DNA from: Sorangium cellulosum
GTDB taxonomy: Bacteria > Myxococcota_A > Polyangia > Polyangiales > Polyangiaceae
Assembly (NCBI RefSeq): GCF_002950945.1
Contig: NZ_CP012673.1
Location: forward strand, 2,480,001 to 2,544,000
Length of the DNA: 64,000 bases
Direction of reading: 5' to 3'
Under the pieces are notes generated by a model. The model ran no database searches. It was not told the DNA's origin and saw only the letters and a program-made list of their open reading frames with translations. Shown in pieces: positions 1-7,583 of this stretch. Made by a program: the position numbers and the translations under genes. Within the stretch, counting starts at the first letter, position 1. Each line of letters opens with the position of its first letter.

Positions 1-455
1 CCGACGTCGGTGAACGCGAGCCCCTCGCCCGGGCGGCCGCCGCCGAGCGAGAGCTCGCTCGTGATGAAGGTCATCTCCCCGCCGATCTCGAGATCCCCGG
101 CCGGGAGGAGCAGCAAGCTCGTCGCGGTGGCGCGCACGCTGCCGCCGCGGATCGACGTGCTCTCTGCTGTCAGCTCGTACCTGTGCGTGGGGACCGGCTC
201 CGGCGCCGTGGTCACGACCGACGGCCCCGGCTGCGGCTCGGCCGTCCCCGGCTGCGGCTCGGTCGTCCCCGGCTGCGGCTCGGTCGGCCCGGGTGCGGCG
301 CCCTCCGCCGGGCGCGGCTCGGCCGGCGCGGCAGCCGGGGGCGGCGCGGCCGGCGGCGCCGGCGCGGGCGGGACCTGGGCCCGAGCCAGGTCGAGCGAGA
401 GGCCGATGGTGAGGAGTGAGCCGAGCGCCGCCGCGAGCCGCATGCGCGCGAGCAT
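1..455 (-). CDS. Exported protein with Pro-rich linker, N-terminal part only (runs off left edge)
   Basis: Reading the minus strand from an ATG at 455 gives an uninterrupted frame to the window edge. It opens with a short signal peptide (MLARMRLAAALGSLLTIG then LDLARAQ, likely cleaved after ARA). About 55 residues of Ala/Pro linker follow, with three copies of a 7-residue TEPQPGT-like repeat at about nt 215-290. A folded segment then begins (RYELTAESTSIRGGSVRATA). The start of the mature part resembles the beginning of an outer-membrane or beta-rich domain, but too little is present to name it. The 676 gene is divergent, so 456-675 is a shared promoter region. Coding is supported by the signal peptide and strong third-position GC; function is unknown. 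Confidence 0.65.
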   Translation of the reverse strand, partial: MLARMRLAAALGSLLTIGLSLDLARAQVPPAPAPPAAPPPAAAPAEPRPAEGAAPGPTEPQPGTTEPQPGTAEPQPGPSVVTTAPEPVPTHRYELTAESTSIRGGSVRATATSLLLLPAGDLEIGGEMTFITSELSLGGGRPGEGLAFTDV

Positions 456-600
456 AGGCGCAAGCGCACGGGCTCGACCATCCCTGGAGGTGCAGCAGGA
501 AAACGACGCGGTCGGGGTCGGTTCGAGCGAAGGACGACCGGGGGCGCCGACATCCACCAAGGGCCAGGGGGCAGCCGAGCGGCGACGCAGGATCCAGCGG

Positions 601-655
601 GCCTCGAGGGTCGAGGCCGCCGGGGGCTGTTCCTTCCGAGACGCTGCGTGTCTCG
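601..655 (+). promoter_or_regulatory. Two short hairpins in the leader of the 676 gene
   Basis: Two perfect inverted repeats lie just upstream of the lipoprotein start: GCCTCGA-GGG-TCGAGGC at 601-617 and CGAGAC-N7-GTCTCG at 637-655. The second ends 20 nt before the ATG at 676 and just before the AGGGAG ribosome binding site (661-666). They could be a leader structure or a terminator remnant. The role is inferred only from position. Confidence 0.35.
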
Positions 656-675
656 CACGCAGGGAGAATAAAGCG

Positions 676-1773
676 ATGAGACAGTCCTTTCGGGCTCTAA
701 CGAGCGTGTTTTGTGTCGCGGCGGCGGCCCTCGCCTCCTCCGCCTGCGGCGGCGACGAGGGCCCCTATTCCGGGCCGGATCCCGACCTCGGGAGCTCCGA
801 CGCGGAAGCGCTGCTGGGCGCCTGCCAGCTGCCCGACGGCCCACGCACGTTCGATCAGCAGAAGGGCCCGCCCGAGGCGCTGAACGGCGATTGTGTTCCC
901 ACGTGGACCGCGGCGCAGCTGAGCGCCGGGTTCGCGGCGATCCGCGACGAGCGGCTGCTCACCTCGTCGATGCAACCCGGGTTCATGCGGCGGATTCCCT
1001 GGCTCGCGGTCGACAACGGCTGCGAGGAGCGGGCCCAGGCGGCGAGCTACTTCCTGGACCAGTGGAACTATCCGCCCACCTATTTCGCCAGGGTCCGGTC
1101 AAAACCGGGCAAGTCGCTCTCGCTGGACACGGTCCACGAGCCGGATGGAAACGTGGTGTGGAGCCACCACGTCGCGCCCGTGGTCCAGGTCGGCGGACAG
1201 CTCATGGTCCTGGACCCCGCCATCGATCCGGAGGGGCCCCTCCCGATCGTGGAGTGGCGCTCCCGGTTCAGCGTCCCGAGCGACATCGACGTGGCGTTGT
1301 GCCGCGACCACGCCGTGGGGACGGGGTGCTTCGACGCCGCGCCCGCGGAGCCGTCGCTGCCCAGCACGGCGCCCGGCGGCATCATGGACATCCGGCTGAT
1401 GACCGAATGGCGAGTTCAGGAGATCCTCGGGCGTGATCCGTACCGGGTCCTCGGCGACTGCCCGCCGTGGGAGGACGGCTGCGCACCCGAGCCCACGCCC
1501 AATCCGAACCTTCCCCCTGTCGTCCGCGGGTTCGCGTCCGACCAGTACGGCACTCCCGTCTGGGTTCCCATCTACGTCATCGGAGACAACTTCGTCGAAG
1601 GCTTGACGACCGTGCACATCACCGGAGACGGCGTGGACGAGCTCGCCCCCATCGACGCCATCAACATGCGCAGTATCTTGATCTACAAGGAGTATCCGCT
1701 CGGCGACTATCAGGTCACCGTGTACAACGGAGCGCTCGCCAGCCCGACGGTGCCCCTGACGCTCGCCTGGTGA
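676..1773 (+). CDS. Lipoprotein with protein-glutaminase-like (Gln deamidase) domain
   Basis: 365 aa. Start at ATG 676, preceded by AGGGAG, and followed by a lipoprotein signal ending ALASSAC-GG. The longer upstream frame is rejected because it runs antisense through another gene. The core has the layout of bacterial protein-glutaminases (Chryseobacterium type): a Cys in NGCEERA (C116), a His in WSHHVAP (H165) and an Asp in LMVLDPAID (D180), which would form a Cys-His-Asp triad with an active site similar to transglutaminases. The family removes the amide of protein-bound glutamine. The last 85 residues (from about residue 275) look like an IPT/TIG or Ig-like beta domain. A lipid-anchored, surface or periplasmic enzyme is inferred. 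The triad spacing (49 and 15 residues) differs from the well-studied enzyme, so activity is unproven. Confidence 0.72.
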   Translation: MRQSFRALTSVFCVAAAALASSACGGDEGPYSGPDPDLGSSDAEALLGACQLPDGPRTFDQQKGPPEALNGDCVPTWTAAQLSAGFAAIRDERLLTSSMQPGFMRRIPWLAVDNGCEERAQAASYFLDQWNYPPTYFARVRSKPGKSLSLDTVHEPDGNVVWSHHVAPVVQVGGQLMVLDPAIDPEGPLPIVEWRSRFSVPSDIDVALCRDHAVGTGCFDAAPAEPSLPSTAPGGIMDIRLMTEWRVQEILGRDPYRVLGDCPPWEDGCAPEPTPNPNLPPVVRGFASDQYGTPVWVPIYVIGDNFVEGLTTVHITGDGVDELAPIDAINMRSILIYKEYPLGDYQVTVYNGALASPTVPLTLAW

Positions 1774-1986
1774 GCCGCAGGGCGGCCATCTCGCATAGCT
1801 CTCGCGCGGCGCGAGCGACTCCATGCTCTCGATGCGCCTGCCCGAGTGAGCCCCGTGTAAACGAACAGCGCCATCAAACACAGGAAGCAGCGGCGCGGCC
1901 CGCCCCCAGGTCGTAGCCATCGGTCGACGTGGACGGCGCGTCGGAAGGTTTGTTAACGTGGGCCGCTCAAGCTCGGGGGTAGGCAC

Positions 1987-3717
1987 GTGGCTCTTCGATG
2001 GTTCACTGGCGGCTCGCAGCCGCGGCTCCAGCGCTGCTGGCTCGCGCTCGGTCTGGTCCTCGCGGCGTGCGGCGGGAATGTGTTGCTCGCCGAGGACCAG
2101 CGCGGCGAGACGGGCGACACCGGCGGCGGCGCTGCAGGCGGATCGAGCGCGACCGGCGCCGGCGCGGGCCCGGAAGGACAGTGCGCGCTCGCCGTCACGA
2201 GCGGCGCGGCGCACGCGTGCGCGCTGTTCGCCGGGGGTAGCGTGTGGTGCTGGGGCGACAACACGCGCGGACAGCTCGGAGACGGCAGCTACGAGCGGCG
2301 CGAAGAGCCCGTGGAGGTCCGCGTCCCCGGCGCCGTGAAGGTGGTCGCGGGCGGCAGGCACACGTGTGCGCTCACCAGCGGCGGCGAGCTCTGGTGCTGG
2401 GGAGACAACGCGGAAGGGCAGCTCGCGGGGGTGACGGACGCGAGCTCGAGCCTACCCGTGGCAGTCCAGGCGCCTGGCATCTCCGGTGCGTTCATCGACG
2501 TGGCGCTGGCCGATCGGCAGACCTGCGTCCTCGATGGGCTCACGCACGCCACGTGCTGGGGCACGGACGCCTCCGGCGTCCGGCAGGATCCGACGCTCGC
2601 AGCGGTCTCGGACGAGCAGCCTGTCTTCGGGCTGTTCGGCGGCTTCGACCACATGGCGGCGCTCGTCCCGGAGGGGACGATCGTCGACATCTCGGCCTGG
2701 GATCGCGCCGAGCCGCTGCGCGACGGCGCGGACTCTCCGGCAGCCGGCGCGGCGCTCGGCGCCGCGCAGCGCTGCGTGCTCAAGCGGAGCGGGCTCGCCT
2801 GGTGCTCGCCCTGGCTCGGTCCGCCCTCGGAGGACGCGCCGGGCGTGGTCATGGAGATGGGCAGCGACGTGGTCGAGATCGGCGCCGGCGCCTCGAGCAC
2901 GTGCGCGCGCAAGGCGAACGGGAGCGTGTGGTGCCGTGGCTGGTCGGACGGCGGGCAGCTCGGCGATGGGCGCAACGGCACGCCGGACGATCGCGCCTTC
3001 GGGAGCGGACCGGTCGCCGGCCTCGACGGCGTGATCGACCTTTCCGTGGGCGGGCATCACGCCTGCGCCGTCCGCGACGACGGGAGCGTGTGGTGCTGGG
3101 GCGACCTCGATCCCCGGGCGACGGCCGCACCGTACCTCGTGAGCCGAGGGCCGGGAGCCGGCGCGTGCCCCGCTCCGGAGCCGGCGCCGCGGCCTGCCGC
3201 CCGGGATCGCCACGTCGATGCGGTCCGCGCCTGGGCCGAGGCCATGTGCCGCTGCGGATTCGGCATCGATACCGATATCAGCGAATGCATCGCCGCGGAG
3301 GACCGGCTGAACGCCACCTGCGTCGCGGCGCTCCCTGCAAACGATACGTATGTCGATTGCATCACCGACAACCTGTACCTTACCCAAGCGGCGTGCTGGG
3401 CCGCTTGCATGAAAGGTCCGGACGGGCCCCTGCCGAGCTGCCCCGTGGACGGTGTCGCGTGCGAGCCGCCGCCGTCCGGGGTCGAGGCGTCGCTGCTCTG
3501 CCGTGTGAACTGGCTGCCATGTGATAATGAGCAGGGCGGCGTGAGCAACGAGGCGCTCTGCGACGGAAGCCGCGACTGCAACGACGGCGCCGACGAGGCC
3601 AACTGCTCGCCGGGCCAGGGAGCATTCTTCTGCGCCGAGGGGGAACCGCTGCCGTTCGAGCGCGTCTGCGACGACGTGAGCGACTGCAAGAACGAGATGG
3701 ACGAGCACTGCCTGTGA
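1987..3717 (+). CDS. RCC1-repeat lipoprotein with C-terminal LDL-receptor class A-like modules
   Basis: 576 aa. GTG start at 1987, with a G-rich AGCTCGGGGGTAGG segment just upstream. Lipoprotein signal LVLAAC-GG (cleavage about residue 28), then a Gly/Ala linker. Six recognisable RCC1/BNR-type blades follow, each with the pattern H-x-CAL...G-x-W/CWG (for example VAGGRHTCALTSGG and VWCWGDNTRGQLGDG), probably one seven-bladed propeller at about residues 55-390. Next is a Cys-rich myxobacterial-type segment (EAMCRCGFG ... CWAACMKG). Two LDLa-like modules close the protein: ALCDGSRDCNDGADEANC and VCDDVSDCKNEMDEHC, with the acidic Ca-binding pattern of that family. Probably a surface or periplasmic adhesion or binding protein; no enzyme motif is visible. 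Confidence 0.82.
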   Translation: MALRWFTGGSQPRLQRCWLALGLVLAACGGNVLLAEDQRGETGDTGGGAAGGSSATGAGAGPEGQCALAVTSGAAHACALFAGGSVWCWGDNTRGQLGDGSYERREEPVEVRVPGAVKVVAGGRHTCALTSGGELWCWGDNAEGQLAGVTDASSSLPVAVQAPGISGAFIDVALADRQTCVLDGLTHATCWGTDASGVRQDPTLAAVSDEQPVFGLFGGFDHMAALVPEGTIVDISAWDRAEPLRDGADSPAAGAALGAAQRCVLKRSGLAWCSPWLGPPSEDAPGVVMEMGSDVVEIGAGASSTCARKANGSVWCRGWSDGGQLGDGRNGTPDDRAFGSGPVAGLDGVIDLSVGGHHACAVRDDGSVWCWGDLDPRATAAPYLVSRGPGAGACPAPEPAPRPAARDRHVDAVRAWAEAMCRCGFGIDTDISECIAAEDRLNATCVAALPANDTYVDCITDNLYLTQAACWAACMKGPDGPLPSCPVDGVACEPPPSGVEASLLCRVNWLPCDNEQGGVSNEALCDGSRDCNDGADEANCSPGQGAFFCAEGEPLPFERVCDDVSDCKNEMDEHCL

Positions 3718-3727
3718 GGGCGGGGCC

Positions 3728-3900
3728 AGCCCCACCATGTCCGCGTGACGCGCGATGAAATCGAGATCGTCGAGATCCTTCGGCGTGAGCGACGGAATCC
3801 CGATCTCGGTGTCCGGGAAGTTCAGAGCCTTTCCGGGCTTCAGCTTGGCAGCGCCCTGGCGCGCGAGGTCGACCTCGACGAGCGCGGCGTCCTCGGTCAC
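3728..3900 (-). pseudogene. Pyruvate kinase fragment (remnant)
   Basis: Minus-strand frame beginning with GTG at 3900 reads about 57 residues resembling the barrel region of pyruvate kinase: VEVDLARQG, then LKPGKALNFPDTEIGIPSLT, KDLDDLDFIARHADMVGL. The family segment is K-G-(I/L)-N-(F/L)-P-x-T...LT-x-K-D-x-x-D-L. Similarity stops at about 3730, where the frame enters the antisense of the RCC1 gene; catalytic N- and C-terminal parts are absent. It lies directly after the stop of the LacI-PP2C gene on the same strand. Best read as a fragment left by a rearrangement, not a working gene. Confidence 0.6.
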
Positions 3901-3909
3901 GAGCTTGAG

Positions 3910-6390
3910 CTACCCGGGCTTGCGGTACCGCGCCACCAGGATCGTGATGTCGTCGTCCAGGCTCGGGCACCAGCCCTCGACCGCCCCGAGGATGCGATCG
4001 CGGATCACCTCCACGGGCGCGGACTGGGCCGCTTCGACGGTGGCGCAGAGCCGGTCCAGCCCGAACTGCTCGTGATGCTCGTTGCGTGCCTCGGTCACGC
4101 CGTCGCTGTAGAGCACGAGGACGTCTCCGTCCTCCAGCACGAGCTCGGCGTCCCGCGTCATCGCGTCGATCTCGGGCAGCGCGCCGATGAACACCCCGCT
4201 CGTCGGGATCCTCGCGCAGCGCCTCGTGCGCGGCGAGCAGACGAGGATGTCCTCGTGCGCGCCGGCGAACGTCACGCGGCCGTCGCGCGTGTACCGCATG
4301 AGCAGGAGCGTCGCGTGCTCGTCCCGCTTCAGGCGGTCGCGGACGTTCTTGTACACCGCCCGGTTGACCGCGCACACGATCCCGCGCGGGTCCGCCGCCG
4401 CGGGGCTCGACGCCATCACCGACACCATGCTCTGGATCATCAGCACGATGAGCCCCGCCGCGAGCCCGTGCCCCGCCACGTCGCCGATCCCGATCCAGCC
4501 CCCGTCCGGCGTCGCGATCACATCGTAGTAATCGCCGCCGACCTCGACGGCCGGCTTCATCGTCGCGCAGAGCTCGAGCCCCTCGACCGAGGGCTGCTCC
4601 GGCACCAGCGTCGTCTGGATGCGCGCCGCGACGCGGCTCTCCTCGCGGACCTTCTCCTGCTCGATCCGCTCGCGCAGCTCCACCTGCCGCACCACCTCCC
4701 GGTGCAGCGTCGCCGCCTTCACCGCCGAGCCGAGCTGGAGGCGCAACGCGTCGTAGATCATCTCGTTCGCCTGGCCGTCCACCACCGCGAGGCCGAACTT
4801 CTCGACCCCGCCGAACGCGACCGGGAACGTGATCACGCTCCAGCGCTCATCGCCGCTCAGGAACCCCGGGGGCGCGAGGAGGTGCGCCGGGAAGCTCACG
4901 GGCGGCACCTCCACCTCGCGGCCGTCCTCCATCCAGAAGAACAGCGTCATGGTGGAGCGCAGCGCGTCGTCGAAGAGCGACAAGGCGACGCGCGAGAACT
5001 GGAGCTTCGGCAGATCCGCCGCCAGCGTGGACCGGAGCACCGGCAGGCTCAGGCACGTGGAGAAGTGCCTCATCCCATAGTTGACGTCGATCGCGGCGAG
5101 CTCCACCTTGAGCCGCTGCTCCCCCTCGACATGCACGGACGCGCTTCCGATGGCGATCCGGGAAGCGTGCCAGATCTGCTCCAGCGTCTCATTCAGAGCG
5201 GCGTCGCCGCCCTGCTCCGGCGCCCTCTGGAGCCGCGCGCGCAGGAGCGAGATCACGGACTGGAACTGCTCGAGGAGCACCCCCTCGCGCCGGGCCGCGT
5301 CGAGGAGCTCCTCGAGCCCACGCAGGAAACGGCCCCGGTCCCCGGCGAGCTCTTCTTCCAGCGCCGAGAGCAGCCTGTCCGCCCATCCGTCGAGCGAGCG
5401 GGCCGAGATCGTGACCGCCTGCGCGAGCGCGCGCTCCAGCGACGCCCGCTGGCCGGCGAGCGAGCTCGGACCGCTCCACGCGGCGGCCCCCGGAGGGAGA
5501 AGCAAGGGGCCCGCCTGGCGCCCGCAGCCGCAGGACACGCGCCGCGTCAGCCCTACGCCCACCAGCCGGAGCACCGGGACAGGCTCGCCCTCGATCATCT
5601 GGAGGACCGTCTCCACGGCGAGCCCCGCGAGCTCCTTGAGGGGCTGGCGAACGGTGGAGAGCGACGGCTTGGTGAAGCGCGCCGTGCGGATGTCGTCGAA
5701 GCCGCACACCAGGACGTCGCCGGGCACGTCGATGCCCCGCTCCTTGAGCAGCTCGATCGCGCCGAGCGCCATGCAGTCGTTGGCGGCGACGATGGCGTCG
5801 AAATCGACCCCACGATCCAGGAGCTCGCGGACCGCGGCGTGCCCGCTGCCCACCGTGAACGCGCCGGACATGAAGAGGCGCTCATCGTAAGCAATGGAGC
5901 GCGCCGCGAGCGCCCTCCGGTAACCGCCGGCGCGGAGGAGCGCCTCTTCATTGTTGGTAGGACCGCTAATATACGCGATCCTCCTGCACCCGTGCTCGTC
6001 GACCAGGTGCAGGACCGAGATCTCGGTCCCGAGGGCGTTGTCGACCATGAGGCTCGGGATATCGTCTATCGCCATCCCGATGCTGCAGAGCGGAAACGAC
6101 GCGTAAGACCGGCAGAACTCCCGCACGGCGTCGATACCGACGAGATGGCAAAGGGTCGACGAAGCGACGATGATGCCGTCGACGATCTCCGAACGGATGA
6201 TGTGGTAGAGGCCCCTCCTGGCGGCGTCGGTCGACCCGCGCAGGGGGATCAGATCTCCGAACGCGAACGCGATCAGGAGGTTGACGTCGTGCGCCTCGGC
6301 GGCGCGCTCGATGCCGGAGCGCACCTCCGACTGGTAGTCGCCCGCCATGTTGTCGATCAACAGGGCGATTGTCGGGCGCCTACGCGTCAT
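3910..6390 (-). CDS. LacI-type sugar-sensor domain fused to PP2C (SpoIIE/RsbU-like) serine phosphatase
   Basis: 826 aa from ATG 6390 (MTRRRPTIALLIDN). The further upstream frame is Arg-rich and unlikely to be coding. Residues about 1-285 are a periplasmic-binding-protein fold of the LacI/GalR effector type (HGCRRIAYISGP, VCGFDDIRTARFTKPSLSTV) without any helix-turn-helix, ending in a SCGCG motif. A long helical and GAF-like middle (about 300-580) follows. The C-terminus (about 590-826) is a complete PP2C/SpoIIE phosphatase: EVGGDYYDV, GDVAGHG, LYSDGVTEARN and a final DDDITILVARY, the metal-binding acids of RsbU-type enzymes. Such phosphatases dephosphorylate STAS anti-anti-sigma proteins. No signal peptide or TM is seen, so it is cytoplasmic. 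The sensor-plus-middle layout is shared with the STAS proteins at 35.4-37.6 and 46.6-48.7 kb. Confidence 0.85.
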   Translation of the reverse strand: MTRRRPTIALLIDNMAGDYQSEVRSGIERAAEAHDVNLLIAFAFGDLIPLRGSTDAARRGLYHIIRSEIVDGIIVASSTLCHLVGIDAVREFCRSYASFPLCSIGMAIDDIPSLMVDNALGTEISVLHLVDEHGCRRIAYISGPTNNEEALLRAGGYRRALAARSIAYDERLFMSGAFTVGSGHAAVRELLDRGVDFDAIVAANDCMALGAIELLKERGIDVPGDVLVCGFDDIRTARFTKPSLSTVRQPLKELAGLAVETVLQMIEGEPVPVLRLVGVGLTRRVSCGCGRQAGPLLLPPGAAAWSGPSSLAGQRASLERALAQAVTISARSLDGWADRLLSALEEELAGDRGRFLRGLEELLDAARREGVLLEQFQSVISLLRARLQRAPEQGGDAALNETLEQIWHASRIAIGSASVHVEGEQRLKVELAAIDVNYGMRHFSTCLSLPVLRSTLAADLPKLQFSRVALSLFDDALRSTMTLFFWMEDGREVEVPPVSFPAHLLAPPGFLSGDERWSVITFPVAFGGVEKFGLAVVDGQANEMIYDALRLQLGSAVKAATLHREVVRQVELRERIEQEKVREESRVAARIQTTLVPEQPSVEGLELCATMKPAVEVGGDYYDVIATPDGGWIGIGDVAGHGLAAGLIVLMIQSMVSVMASSPAAADPRGIVCAVNRAVYKNVRDRLKRDEHATLLLMRYTRDGRVTFAGAHEDILVCSPRTRRCARIPTSGVFIGALPEIDAMTRDAELVLEDGDVLVLYSDGVTEARNEHHEQFGLDRLCATVEAAQSAPVEVIRDRILGAVEGWCPSLDDDITILVARYRKPG

Positions 6391-6789
6391 GGCCTGCGGC
6401 TCATCGCGCAGGAGCTCGCCGCGCGCCGCGGAACGGCGGCGCAAAGCCGCCCGCCCTCCACGGACGCTTCGCAGGGACGCTGCGAGGCCTCCTCGATCCG
6501 AACGTTGACATGAGCGCAGCATGGTACGTCGTTCTTCGACCGGAGCCAACGCTTCTGTTCGCCCAGGTGTGGTGCGACGGGAGGATGCGGATCGGCTTGC
6601 CGCACCCACACGCACAGGTGTGCCCCTTCGCGTCCTCGGCCGCGATCCTCGCGGCAACCGAGCCCTTCTTCCGTGCCAGCCGTACGCGCTGCTGGAACCG
6701 GACCCGTGGGTCCAAGATACCAGGCTTGGGCGACGCCCTCACCCCACGTCACATCAGCAGCCGGTCTGAGCTTGAGCTAGACTGGGTGG
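6391..6789. other. Gene-poor 399-bp spacer with weak HNH/CGCG-like remnant
   Basis: Divergent promoter region between the LacI-PP2C gene and the P-loop kinase. On the minus strand a short frame (about 6742 to 6560) encodes TCACGCGKPIRILPSHHTW, a Cys/His pattern seen in small HNH-like or zinc-binding proteins. The most protein-like continuation (EQKRWLRSKNDVPCCAHVN) is in another frame, suggesting a frameshifted remnant. No ribosome binding site was convincing. Low confidence that anything is expressed. Confidence 0.25.
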
Positions 6790-7341
6790 ATGGAAACCTG
6801 TCCGTCCACAGGCCGAATCGTCATCGTCAGCGGGCCGCCCGGCGCCGGGAAGAGCTCGTTGGCCCGGCGGCTGGCCGAGACGTCCGACGCGGCGACGGCC
6901 GTTCACCTGCACACCGACGACTTCTACGCCTACATCCGCAAGGGCTTCATCCTGCCGTGGCGGATGGAGTCCCGCGCCCAGAACCTCGTTGTCATGGATG
7001 CTCTCGCCGCGGCGGCAGCGACGTATGCGCGCGGCGGCTTCGAGGTGGTGGTCGACGGGATCGTCGGGCCGTGGTTCCTGGCCCCGTGGCAGGCGCTTCG
7101 GGATCACCTCGCGCTGCACTTCGTGGTGCTGCGGCCGGACGAGTCCACGACGGTGGCGCGGGCGACCGCGCGGGGCGAGGGCGCGCTGACCGACCCGGAC
7201 CCGGTGCGCACCATGTGGCGTCAGTTCGCGGACCTCGGGCCGTTCGAGCGGCACGTGATCGATACGACGTCCCACGCGGTCGACGAGACCCTCGAGGCCG
7301 TGCGGGCCGGGCTGGCAGGGGGGCGCTTCCAGCTGGCCTAG
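6790..7341 (+). CDS. Small P-loop (AAA/zeta-toxin-like) kinase family protein
   Basis: 183 aa. Begins IVIVSGPPGAGKSSLARRL, a Walker A motif (GPPGAGKS) right after the N-terminus, followed by HLHTDDFYAYI, the acidic D-D-F that in gluconate-kinase, chloramphenicol-phosphotransferase and zeta-toxin-like enzymes binds substrate. Basic residues for a lid are in DESTTVARATARG. The length fits a single-domain nucleotide/small-molecule kinase. No antitoxin gene is next to it, so a toxin role is not supported; the substrate is unknown. The start is the first ATG of the conserved frame; the ribosome binding site is weak. Confidence 0.75.
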   Translation: METCPSTGRIVIVSGPPGAGKSSLARRLAETSDAATAVHLHTDDFYAYIRKGFILPWRMESRAQNLVVMDALAAAAATYARGGFEVVVDGIVGPWFLAPWQALRDHLALHFVVLRPDESTTVARATARGEGALTDPDPVRTMWRQFADLGPFERHVIDTTSHAVDETLEAVRAGLAGGRFQLA

Positions 7342-7385
7342 AAGGGCAAACGGGTTGAACCAGCCTGAAACGAGCAGAAGTTCAA

Positions 7386-7471
7386 AACGCCAAGGCGCCA
7401 AGAACGCCAAGAGCGCCAAGAAGAATTAGATAATATCTTGGCGTCCTTGGCGCCTTGGCGTCCTTGGCGGT
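7386..7471. repeat. GCCAAG-rich interspersed inverted repeat between convergent genes
   Basis: Left arm is four irregular copies of CGCCAAG (CGCCAAGGCGCCAAGAACG...), the spacer is AT-rich (about GAATTAGATAATA), and the right arm is copies of the complement CTTGGCG. The arms can pair into a long imperfect hairpin. It sits between the ends of the P-loop kinase gene and the lectin-cytochrome gene and may act as a two-way terminator. A related, more degenerate element is at about 10990-11070. Repeats of this style are dispersed in many bacterial genomes. Confidence 0.55.
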
Positions 7472-7583
7472 CTATTTCTCGCGGCGCGGCGCGGCGCGAC
7501 GCGCGGGACGCGCCGCGCTGGCCGGGGACACCCAGTCTCCGGCGCGCTGGGCACACCGGAGACTGGGGCTCAGGGGGGGCTCG

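Noticed and set aside
10..675. Upstream extension of the protein-glutaminase-like gene to position 10
   Set aside because: It is antisense to a gene with a clear signal peptide on the minus strand; the lipoprotein signal and ribosome binding site fix the start at 676.
6790..7341. Zeta-type toxin of a toxin-antitoxin pair
   Set aside because: Walker A and D-D-F fit, but no small antitoxin gene is adjacent; a general small-molecule kinase is as likely.
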